From the NCBI GenBank assembly GCA_963693315.1, contig OY856186.1:460583272-460647271 (forward strand): a DNA stretch of 64,000 bases. Direction: 5' to 3'. The translations under genes were made by a program, and so were the position numbers. Within the stretch, counting starts at the first letter, position 1; every line of letters begins with the position of its first letter. The notes below the pieces were generated by a model. That model made no database searches. It was given only the letters and a program-made list of their open reading frames with translations, and had not been told where the DNA came from. This stretch comes from Diogma glabrata (lineage: Eukaryota; Arthropoda; Insecta; Diptera; Cylindrotomidae). Positions 50,082-60,766 of this stretch are shown here, piece after piece.

Positions 50082-52989
50082 GCTAAAATTTGTTTATTCA
50101 CCAGCCATTTACATTAATAAGCTTTTCACAATGAAAACGTGATATTTTTTATTTCGAACGCATTAAAAAATCGTAGGCATATGTTCTTAGTAAAAGAAAT
50201 CGAAAAATTGAATTTCGTCGATTACAGCGCCATCTATCATGAATCGAACAAAATTTTTTAGTCAAATCGTACGTACTTTTAGCCATAAAATCCGTATCTG
50301 CAATAAAAAATTGGGGTTCCTATTTTAGATCCAAAGCTACCCCCGCCCACCTACAAAGAGGGGGGTGGGGGACTATTTTTTTGCACTAATGTGTTTCCCC
50401 CGCGGAGTGATTAAATTTTGAATATAGACATTTTTTCCGTAGAGTGCTTAGTTCAGGGGCGTCAATTGGGTAGGGCTGGGGGGGGCATTGGCCCCCCCCC
50501 AAGAATCTGATACTATCAATACATCGATTCAATAAAACCATCCAATCGTGATAGAATTATACACTATAAAAATTTCAATGCACTGTTATTTTGTAAATTC
50601 GTCTAATTTTTAGAAGATTTACTTAACTAATATACCAATTTTATCGCATACTATTAATTGAAATATATCTGATAATATAATTATTACGTTACATATTACT
50701 TTGGCCCGACTAAAGTACAGTTCACCGCAATATTCAAACCGTTATCGTTCTTTGTATCAAGGACTAGAGCCCCACCGATACGAAAGGCGGTCGTATTGCT
50801 TCTAATCTTCTGATGAAATCAGTTTTATAAACAAAACACAATCGTTCTTCCAAAAACGCCGTGGGTGCGTATTGTGACAAAATTCTATCGTACTATAAGG
50901 TGCGAGGCATCACCGGTGTTAGAAGAACGATTGTGTTTTGTTTATAAGATATTCGTGTCTGAGCCACGATTTCATTAGTATAGCGTTCCTCGAGAGTTCA
51001 TAGTGCAGTATTTAACATTCAAATTTCAATTGTTATTGGCCATTGGTAGTTTATATAAGCTTAAAAGTAAGTACATGCAGGAGAACACAACCTAATTATA
51101 CCCCACTTATTTGGAGAACCCTGACTGTTTGGCCTTGTTTTTTATCTATATCAGATAGTACAAACTTTGCAAGACTTTTTTAAAAACAAGAAAATTAAAA
51201 ACAATTCTAAAATGTAAAATCCTATAACATATCAGAAGTTTTCTTGATAGTTGTGATAATTTTTATAAAATGAATGAAAATAATTACGGGAGTAATTTAA
51301 ATTTATTGGGTTATTTCCAGTGATTTTATGATAGTGAATGTTTTATAATGGACAAGCAATATTTTCTAACGACACGAACAAATATTTAAGTTATTTAAAT
51401 ATTTTCAAAGTATGTTATGAAAACTTTCTGTCAAATTCATTTTATGAATTTTTAATTCATAAAATAGCAAAAATTATATGTTTGGTTGATTATAATAAAA
51501 TCCAAAACGTATCCTAAACGTCAATCTTTGTTCATTTTTTTATACAGTAACAGGGAAGGAGAAACTATTATTTTTTGTGGTGGGTTTTTCTTATAGATTT
51601 AAAAGAAGCTCGCAATAATTGTACAATTTTGAATCAAATGAAAAATTTACGCACGTTTATGGGTAGTAAGCTGATTAGACGTCCCACGCTGCGTGAAAAT
51701 GTCACACATTTTATTGCGTTGTCCCACGGAGAAATTTGTCCCACGAAGCGTCCCACGAAACAAACATTTTCACCACCACCACCACCACCACCATCGAAAT
51801 AATCATCTACCTACGTATAGTTTGCGCAATATCTTAGTCAGAGCAACGGCTTCACAGTTTTTTCTTGTTGTTTGTATAATGTTATGTATATGTTGATTTA
51901 ACCATATTGAGAGAACAAACCAGTGCAATATTATTATGAAAAATAAAATACAAAATATTTTACTTAAAAAGATGCAGTTTGGCGTATAAATTCATAAAAA
52001 TTTAAATTTTTAAACCAGAGTTTACGAGTCTTTATTCGAGCACTCATTTCAATCCTTTGAAATAACATTAAAAAATTAAAACGTTCATAATTTGAATATC
52101 GTTCTTACTCGTAAAAGTAAAATTTTTGTTTTTTCGATTTTACTCCTTTGGAGCAGATTACATTTTCTAGTTCTTTCATTCGATTTGTAAAAGAAGAAAA
52201 TTAGTCACTCTACGTCATCCTTTATATTCATTTTTCTAACAATGCATGAATAATTGAACGAATCAAGCATTTTACGTTGAAAAGCATCAAATTTGACGCA
52301 AAAGTAAAAGTTTTGAGTATTTGAAAGAAAATATTTATTTCAATTTAGTAGCAAGAATGATTTGTTATTATTTTTACTTCTGTATGTGGGAGTGTTATAT
52401 TTTTTTTAAGCTACGCACTGAAAGGACAAAGTAAAAGAGTGATATAAGTAGCGTTTTAAACTCTGTTTAAAACACACTTTAACTAGGAAGCTCAAAAATA
52501 AAATTATTATTTTCTAATATATAATTTTCTTTTTCTCAATAAAGAACAAACAAAGCAAACAGCATAAAAACATGATAAATGGTATAGATTTGCAAAAGAT
52601 AGAACGAGAGGTATACTGTATACCTCTTATAACTTATAGTATATAACTAGTATATAACTAGTATATAACTATAATAGTATATAACTATAGTATATAACTT
52701 ATAGTTAGTACTTACAGAATACAGAAAAGATATTAATTATTTAGTAAAATTAAAATAAACTGTTTCAATTGTTTTACAGTCTTTACTTGTGTAGCATAAG
52801 TTTTAAGCTACTATAAAAGGTAAATTTATACTAATTTTTAAAATTATATTTAAAAAGTTCTCCTGCAAATCAAGACGGATAGAAAACGTTTACGTAAATT
52901 CTTATACGATATTGAATTGGACTATCCTTTTATAAAAAAAATCAAAATATAACGACGCAAAAGTTTAGTGTATTACCAGTCGGAGTGAA

Positions 52990-53530
52990 TTTGAAAATTA
53001 ACAGTGGACATTATGATATTAAAAGACATATAGATACAGATAAACATAAAAAAGCGTTGCTATAAGCCGCCAGCTCCAGTAGCTTGAACAAGTTTTGTTG
53101 TTATTTTGTTTTCTTGTTGTTATTTAACATTGACAAAAAGTTAGTTGCAATTTACGCTGATAACACGAACACCAATTTTAGTGGTGTCACGTCAAGGGGT
53201 GAAAATTTAAAAACAAGCTAAACTCGAATTTGAACCAGAGTGTATTGGGTATTGGATTCGCAGCCCATATTCTAAATAATGCAATAAGAAACGCTGCTGA
53301 TTTAAATGGCAGGGTTAAAAAAATTTGGATATTTTACTGTCCTTACTGGAGACGTTGAAGGAGTTCTGCGGCAAAAGTAATGTCGAACATAACCAACTTA
53401 TTGGATACAGTGAAACTCGCTAGCTGGCGGTAATGCCAGCACTAGAAAGAATTTAGAAAATGTACGAACCACTGAAACCACATTTCCTAACGGTTGAATG
53501 TCCAATTAAAATAAAAGAATTTTTTATTCG
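52990..53530 (+). pseudogene. hAT-like transposase relic (BED finger and catalytic-core pieces)
   Basis: GGHYDIKRHIDTDKHKKAL-like residues (about 53000-53058) form the second half of a BED/C2H2-type zinc finger (H..T..H). KLVAIYADNTNTNFSGV (about 53138-53185), NSNLNQSVLGIGFAAHILNN then AIRNAAD (53222-53305), LKEFCGKSNVEHNQLIGYSE (53351-53412), and after in-frame stops LAVMPALERI..KMYEPLKPHFLTVECP complete it. ADNTNTNF, G.AAHI.NN, GYS.TRW (here TR-stop) and EPLK..FL are the hAT RNase-H segment of a family common in insects. At least four stops or frame changes; dead. Confidence 0.75.
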
Positions 53531-53859
53531 CCTATATGTTAAAGTGTTACTTTATTACTGTGATTTGCGGCTTTAAAGTATCACTTTTCAGCTATTTATT
53601 TTGTCGTCATAGCTACGTCCAAAAAAGTAAAAAGCATTTGTATTTGTTTAAATTCTATGAAAAATAAATTTTTTTATCAAAGCAACCCGCAAATTCAAAA
53701 TTTCATTATCCAATTAAAATAGTTGTTATCATTTGTTGTCATAGAATTTGGAAAAAATAATAAATATTTTTTCAAAGGTTACTTGTTCCACATATTTTGA
53801 TTTTAAAATTTATGAAAATTTGTAATTTTAATTTAGAATAAACAACTTTTCTTAAAATA

Positions 53860-54010
53860 TTTTGCTTGCGGCGAATAAAAAATAGTATATGATGCACGGA
53901 CGTAAGCTATTTTGGACTTAATGTGGGTGCAAATCTCGGCTAGCGCCTCGATTTGCAAACTCCACATCCGTCCAAAATCTTTAGCTTTACGTCCTAGCAT
54001 CATAATGTAC
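53860..54010 (+). repeat. GC-rich hairpin repeat, inverted relative to 36680-36830
   Basis: TTGCTTGCGGCGAATAAAAA, ATGCACGGACGTAAGC, GTGGGTGCAAATCTCGGCTA, CGATTTGCAAACTCCACATC and GCTTTACGTCCTAGCATCAT, with the same double-hairpin structure as 36680-36830. Confidence 0.8.
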
Positions 54011-54387
54011 TATTTTGAAGAGTTAAATAGTAAACAGATAGTAATTGAAAACATTAAATAGTAAATTTGTGCACAATCTAGTTAGCACGTTTTCACCGTT
54101 CCACTTTCTCGCAATAGAAATTCTAATTAGTTAGTATTTGGAAGAATGTTTGCATTTTATCGCACATTTTAACGATTTGGATCTGGTCAGTTTAGGGTAG
54201 ATATAACTCTTTCTCTCTGAGACAAATAAAGGAAAACAAACAAATAAACAAAAAAACGATTCGACATAAGAGGAGTCACGTAGGGATTACAATCCCGTGG
54301 TGTTTTATTTTTCCTGGGACTATGTGACTCATAAATTTTAAATCCCGGGATGCCCGAGATCTAAAAAATCGTATAGAAAAACCATCC

Positions 54388-54640
54388 TTTTTTTCTATGC
54401 TGCACGATCTGCTGTCGATTACAAATTCACTCTCTGAACAGTTACAAAGCAAAGATATAATAATTTCTAGCACAAGCGCTTTAATTAAAACTACTATCTT
54501 GATGCTTAAACAATGCAGAGATGATACTAAATTTAAAATTATTTTTAACAATTGAAGGGATTTTGCAGAACTTTGCGGCATTCGCTTCGATGAAACAACA
54601 CCAGAAGACTAGCAGAGTAACCTATGTAGCTCAGAAGCAT
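54388..54640 (+). pseudogene. ZMYM1-type hAT transposase fragment
   Basis: FSMLHDLLSITNSLSEQLQS then KDIIISSTSALIKTTILMLK, QCRDDTKFKIIFNN, stop, RDFAELCGIRFDETTPED. The LQSKD..I..A..LI..T...L pattern is the helical insertion region of ZMYM1/DUF4371-type hAT transposases, distinct from the lineage at 52990-53530. It probably belongs to the outer hAT element, with the other relic nested or captured. Confidence 0.65.
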
Positions 54641-54830
54641 TTTATTTTTATTTCTAAGTCGAGGCATTTAAATGCTTTTAAATATATGTGTGTATAAAAA
54701 CGTGTATGTTATGTTTTACGAAAAAAATTTTTATGTCAATTAAATTCTCGCCCCCCCCAAGATTTTGGTGAAATGACGCCACTGGCTTAGTTTTCGAGAT
54801 ATTTGAAAGTTTCAGGTTAAAAAAATCACC

Positions 54831-55009
<179 letters not shown>

Positions 55010-55379
55010 GGTGTCCCAGAAAAATTAAAATTGTTTTTTTTTAACGCATACCCTTTAATTTTTTTTCTTTTGTGTCAAAACAACTGTAAAAAAAATTTCA
55101 TGCAATTTAAATAACAGTAACCCGTGCCGACTTGGACCTAAACATCCTCAATACTTTAGCGCGCATACCTGTTTTGATGTGCTTATAATTTCTAAATATC
55201 TTGTCGGTTATACGAATTTTTCTTGAAAAATAAATATTTCCGTCAAACTAGGTAGTTCTAAACAAAAAATATACATGAAAGGTAACCCAAAACTTCCTTC
55301 AAATGGGCAAGCTCTCGTATAGTATTGTTGCATAATATATTGTTTTTTAATATAATACATTTCATACGAAAACAAAGAA

Positions 55380-55741
55380 CAATTTTTGTGCCAAAACTGA
55401 ATAGTTCTATAGACACGCTTGGAATGTTATTTTAGACTGAAAACTCAAGACAAAGTGCAAATTCTCTGCTGTGATACTATAACTACTTCGCATACACATC
55501 GTATGTGTGCGCGTTGAAAAAAATCAATATAGAAAAACTTATTTTCGCTTGCAACCATCACATGTACGAGCTGGTGTTAAAAAGTCTTTTTGAAGTGAAA
55601 ATAAAACAAGTGCCTATAATAAGCCCGGACATTCCACTTTTTCAAAAAATTAGAGATCGTTGGCAAAAAGTTGATCTCCATAAAATAGAATGTTGTAGAG
55701 AAAAGGTAGAATGGTGCCTGTTTCCAAAATTGATAAATTGA
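55380..55741 (+). pseudogene. Relic of a transposon-associated protein of unknown class
   Basis: VQILCCDTITTSHTHRMCA, then after a one-base shift at GCGCG LKKINIEKLIFACNHHMYEL, VLKSLFEVK, SPDIPLFQKIRDRWQKVD and a stop at 55741. I recall hypothetical proteins of arthropods and cnidarians with DTT.SNTG...GACVLLE......ACRHHI.E.....VFE...G.S..PD...F..F...W, and this matches that block pattern. Their function is unknown to me; linkage to a TIR element suggests a transposase. Only ~120 residues remain. The usual start codon is not visible. Confidence 0.55.
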
Positions 55742-55997
55742 AAGTAGATTAAATAATAATAGAAAAAATAATTAAAAGGGAGATATCAATGCTTAAAGCA
55801 TTTCAGCTGTATCGTTCCGATACAGCTAAAAGAGCGGTCTAATTAGTGCAGGACTTGCATTGTTTAATTACAATTGAGGCAATATTTGTTATGTTGCGTA
55901 CAAAAGCACAAGATGTTATATCCGGACTGTAAACAGCAAACATTGAAAAGAAAATATACTCAGTAATAGTTGTTGTAATGAAAAATAATATTAAAAT

Positions 55998-57036
55998 ATG
56001 GAGGGACTCAAATCTCAAGCTCTGAGATATCAAGACTTCGGTCTGGATTAAGGATTTTGATATAGTTTTCGGCAAAAAACTTTTATGAGGACATTGCTTT
56101 TAGTTTTTGGCAGCGATGTATATCAAACATAAAACTCTTTGTTAAAGTATAAATATTTTTTTATTTCTGTTTAGAAATTTATTACAAAACTAACACGAAA
56201 TATTGATAAGTGCCGGAAAATTATAACAGATCATAAATTAATATAACTTACTGAAATGATGAAACACCCAGCAAACTACTCAAAAACCTCTCCATTTAGC
56301 GTTTCAAGAAAATATTACAAAACCAAATATTCATGGTTCTTTCAAAATTCAAAAAATATTGCAAAAATTAAAATAAAATAAAAAATTTAAACTTTTTTTT
56401 AAAGTTCTAAAAACATTCCAAAAATTATTACAAAATCAAAAATTTAAACTTTTTTCAAAAATTCAAAAATTTTTAAAATATTCCAAAAATTATAACAAAA
56501 TCAAAAATTTCCATGTCCAATTTCATGTTCGATAACATTTCATGTCAAACAAATAATTAATTTCATATTGTTCCAAAAAATTAAGTAAAATGAAAATCAT
56601 TCTTTTGACACACTTGACAACATTTTTTGACAAACTTATAACGCAATAATCTAGATTTTGGTTTCACATACCAATACCGACCATCAAAATTTCTCTAAAT
56701 TCAATGTTCCTATTCGCAATCACTTAAAATGAACGTTTTTAAGCAAAAAATAGGCATATTTCCTTGTTTTGACATACTTGACGATTTTTTTTGACACACT
56801 TCCCGTACAGTTATCGAACACATTGTCATTTTGGCTGTTACAATTGAGTAATCCTATTTTTAGAAACAAAAATTTTTGAGATCCCTTCCAGCGGTTTTCT
56901 AGATTTCGTCGGTTGTGACGGCAGACAGACATACAGTTTTTTTTAGAATCAGTAAGTCCTAAAACGTCGATAAATGTGGTAAGAATTTCATTTTTGGATC
57001 GAGAATGTAATACTTAGGACTTTCAGACCGAAGTAA
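55998..57036 (-). repeat. Dispersed repeat R1, copy 7
   Basis: From TATGGAGGGACTCAAATCTC through the minisatellite (56330-56500), TTTTGACACACTTGACAACA and CGGTTGTGACGGCAGACAGA to CTTTCAGACCGAAGTAAT. Its target was inside the GGGTGTCCC element. Confidence 0.8.
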
Positions 57037-57277
57037 TATCTTTTTCTAATTCATTGGCGTTTTATTTAATGAGAGTAAAATAATTTCTCAAATAATTGCA
57101 CAGTAATCGCAGTAAAAGCTCGTATGTTAAAGTTCAACTTCAAGTCGGCACGGGTTATCGTCATCCAATCGCAGTAAAACTTTTAATTTAAGTTTTTAAG
57201 GTTAATTGGAAAAAATTTAGCGGGTATGCGTATAAAATTTTGCAAAAAAATTTTTTTGCTCTATTTTTTGGGACACC

Positions 57278-57280
<3 letters not shown>

Positions 57281-57311
<31 letters not shown>
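57281..57311. repeat. (TA)n microsatellite, last segment
   Basis: Short TA run immediately after the GGGTGTCCC element, the right shoulder of the split array. 57320-58028 shows no gene or repeat I can name. Confidence 0.9.
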
Positions 57312-57313
<2 letters not shown>

Positions 57314-58028
57314 TATATATTATGAACATAAGAATATACATATTTAATTATAATTAAACAGGAGCTAATATCTTGTAAATCATTGAGTTTTGTCTATATT
57401 TGCCTTTAAATTTTGTATGTTATTTTTGTAAAATAAATAAAAAAAATAGACACGCTGTGAAAAATTCAAACTGATAATCGATTTAAAAATGTTTCTTTTT
57501 AATATTTTTCAAAAATTATATCCGTACTTGCCACAAAATTTAAAGTTCGTTTGTTTAATATTTAAACAGGTTTGTTCATCTGTGAATAATGGGTAAACAT
57601 AAAGTATTATAAAATTAATAAAAAAGATGGCAACATAAAAAAATTCTCTCCCACTACCTCTACCTCGTTCGCGTTTTTAATAGTAAAACAAAACCCAAAT
57701 AACTAATTGCTGTACCAAATTAATTATAGAACATAATTTTAATTGTTCTCGTTTAATTATGACATTCATTAATTTCATTTTAATGAGTGCATGCATGTAG
57801 TAATAGCGAAATCATATGTGTTAATAATGATTGATATTTTGAATAATATTAAATAGTTTTTGTGAGCATTTTATTAATTGATTATTTAGAAATAAAATTT
57901 TTCTCCAAGGAGGCATCACAGCATGTACAGAAGACGCAATTAAACATAAAGTTGATATAAACTAATTTAATAATGATAACAATTAACATTCAATTACGAT
58001 ACAGACAAATTATTCCAAATGGTTTGTG

Positions 58029-58405
<377 letters not shown>

Positions 58406-58487
58406 TATAAATTAGAAATTTAAACCTTGAATGATGAAAGTTTGAAAATTCGCACGCTGAGATCTATTTGAAAAATGGACATATTCA

Positions 58488-58880
58488 TATGGGGCATTCT
58501 TTTACAAATCGAACAGATTTGGACAAAATCTAACCGACACATTTTTGATTTGGCTGAAATTTTTTTTGGCGTGGGACGAAAAAAATTTACCAAATGTGGT
58601 GTCGATCTCAAAAAATCACGAAATTCACGAAATTTAGATTCGCTCTATTTTTCAAACAAAAAAAAATCCTCGAACACGTATATCTTTTGATTTATACAGA
58701 ACATAAAAATGTGTTGATCAGATTTTGTCCTAATCTGTTCGGTGTGTAAAAGAATGACCCATTTATGGTATTTCTTGTCGTCCTGCGGTCGATAAATTAA
58801 TTAATTTCTAACAGTAAAAATCATTTCTCCATTAATAAAAATACAGTTTTGTAAAAAATTAAACGTAGAAAACGTAAAAT
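58488..58880. repeat. Short foldback of the GGTCATTC family
   Basis: GGGGCATTCTTTTACAAATC..CAGATTTGGACAAAATC and the complement GATTTTGTCCTAATCTGTTC..GTGTAAAAGAATGACCC (58718-58761) enclose ~230 bp. The sequence after it (58770-58880: ATTAATTAATTTCTAACAG) is the inner arm seen in 23920-23960. Confidence 0.65.
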
Positions 58881-59004
58881 AGGAATTTGTCAATAATTTT
58901 TATTCTCTTCCATTTAATTATGTATATCAGCTTTATTTGTATGTTTTTTCGATAATAATAGTAAGTATTATTGTATTGTTTTCTAACCTATAACCTAATG
59001 AACT

Positions 59005-59690
59005 ATTTTTTTTTTTTTTAATAAAATGTGTTGTGTAGTAGGAATTACAATATGTGTCACAATAACACATAAAAACCTTTTAAGACCAAGGTCCCACAAC
59101 AACATACGCTCAAAGGTGTTGATGGACGTAAATCTTCCTTTTTTTGTTTTTTTATATTTTTTGTTAAAGAATGGATAACTAAACAAAATATCCTATCACT
59201 GACAAAACATGACATAGGCCAATATTTTATGATAGAATAGAGAAAATTAAAGTAAATTAAAAAGTAAATAGCAAATTTTTACAAAAATTTGCTGGAACAA
59301 AACAAAAATGTAGTTGCCAATAATCCAGCCGGTTGCATATTCCTTGATCCTGTGACGCACTGTCTTTCTTGAAGATTAAAGCCCACACATAGTTATATGA
59401 TGGCTCGTTTCCTCTAGGAAGCAATAACGTCGCATCATCAAGGACTATTGCACAGCTAAGATTGAGGGTGCTACCGTTGACTGAATACAGTTCATCCGCC
59501 AGCACCCCTAAGATGTCACCTTGGCTAGTGATATCTCACTGCTATTGCCAGTGGTATGTGATATCTCACGTTAACTCGTATGTCAATAGCAGGGACTGGA
59601 GTACGCGGGGTTGTCACACCCATAGATCAAAAATAAAAACAATTCAAAATAATAAAAACTGATCACTCCATGCGGCAAATTACCTATTGT
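59005..59690 (-). repeat. LTR-like dispersed repeat, copy 1 (most complete)
   Basis: Complement order: GGGTGTGACAACCCCGCGTA, CTCCAGTCCCTGCTATTGAC, GAGATATCACATACCACTGG, GGCGGATGAACTGTATTCAG, then GTGGGACCTTGGTCTTAAAA and CACAACACATTTTATT. A short frame (59257-59505, minus) is not conserved in copy 2, so coding is unlikely. It is cut at 59690 by the CACTG terminus of the next element. Confidence 0.6.
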
Positions 59691-59704
59691 CTACACTGAA
59701 AAAA

Positions 59705-60550
59705 TTATGGCGGTGTGAATTGAAAAAACACCTAAAATATATTATTTTTTAATCATTTTTTGAAGTTATTTTATCTGTTGTAAGAATAATATTAGTAATT
59801 TATCCATATGAACTTATTGTAATTTACATTCGATTGCATACATTTTATAACCACTGTCGGTGTTAAACCACTGTCGGTGTTAATATTTTCCTTTTTCAAA
59901 AAACCTTCAAAAATGATTAACACCGATCAGTGTAAAATTTTGAAAAAAAAAATTAAAAACAACGGTATTTTTTGATTTAACTATGCAGTTTTTGTTTAAT
60001 ACACCGAACGGTGTTGATTGCTCATTCCGAAGATCTAATAGACGAATAAAATAATCAGTCGGTCGGCATATTAAGGAAGAGCAACAAGTGACTTTATTTA
60101 ATTTTCTAATTCAGTTAAATCAGTTATAAATATAATAAATAATATGCAATAATCTGCATACATTTTTAATATCCGAGTGGTAATTTAAAATCTATATTTT
60201 CTAAATTAAAACTTTAATATAATCGGCATTTTTAGTGATAATTAAAAGTTATGAGTTATGAGTTTATCTAAAATAAAATGGTGATTATTTTACAAAGTGA
60301 ACATGTCGAACAGTTGACTATTTTCAAATTTTTTGAATAAGTAGTGGAACGCAAATTGTAATTGCACTTAAATAACCATTTTTATTTTTATCAGTATTTT
60401 ATTATCAGTGGTACAGATCGTGGTTTATATATTTTTCTAGTGATATACAACGCTTTGAATGCGTTTAATTTAAAGTATAACGGTAAATATTTTCTAATTT
60501 TACTTTGAATACACCAAACGGTGTTAATTGTGCAACACGTGTTAAAACGA
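59705..60550. promoter_or_regulatory. Subterminal ACACCG..CGGTGT repeats
   Basis: Copies: GGCGGTGTGAATTG (59709), a perfect tandem of the 17-mer ACCACTGTCGGTGTTAA at 59850 and 59867, TTAACACCGATCAGTGTAAA (59917), TACACCGAACGGTGTTGATT (60000), TACACCAAACGGTGTTAATT (60510) and CAACACGTGTTAAAACG (60533). The shared core is a near-palindrome AACACCG-N2-CGGTGTTAA. Such clustered short repeats near one end are typical transposase-binding sites of CACTA elements. Confidence 0.75.
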
Positions 60551-60766
60551 GTAAAATTATTTTAGTTGAACTGGATAATTACATTCATAATTTTTTCAGT
60601 TTAGTTTTCAGATGTCTGATTTTGATATTAAAGTTTGTTCGTTTTCAAGACATCAATTAATCTTTTGTTTTATATTTTATTTTAATGATTTATCCAAATT
60701 TTCGACGATTATCAAGGAACTCATTTTCATATTTCTTAATATCAGTTAACTAAAATTTGTAGTGCA

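Larger units (their letters stand above)
50454..54784. mobile_element. hAT element (4.3 kb) with 8-bp target duplication
   Basis: It starts CAGGGGCGTCAATTGGGTAG and, as complement of the right end, CAGTGGCGTCATTTCACCAA, both followed by a G/C-homopolymer block (GGGGGGGG). The octamer GCTTAGTT is duplicated exactly on both sides (50446-50453, 54785-54792) inside the mariner TIR. Interior: transposase relics at 52990-53530 and 54388-54640, (CCA)n at 51773-51793, a GTCCCACG word four times at 51680-51755, short AGTATATAACT repeats at 52640-52710, and a GC-rich hairpin repeat at 53860-54010. Confidence 0.9.

Noticed and set aside
51575..51896. Frames with poly-Pro or poly-His from the (CCA)n run
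   Set aside because: Simple-repeat translation inside the hAT element, no domain.
59257..59505. 82-codon minus-strand frame with a protein-like look
   Set aside because: It falls inside the LTR-like repeat and is not maintained as a frame in the copy at 32030-32705, so it is more likely non-coding.
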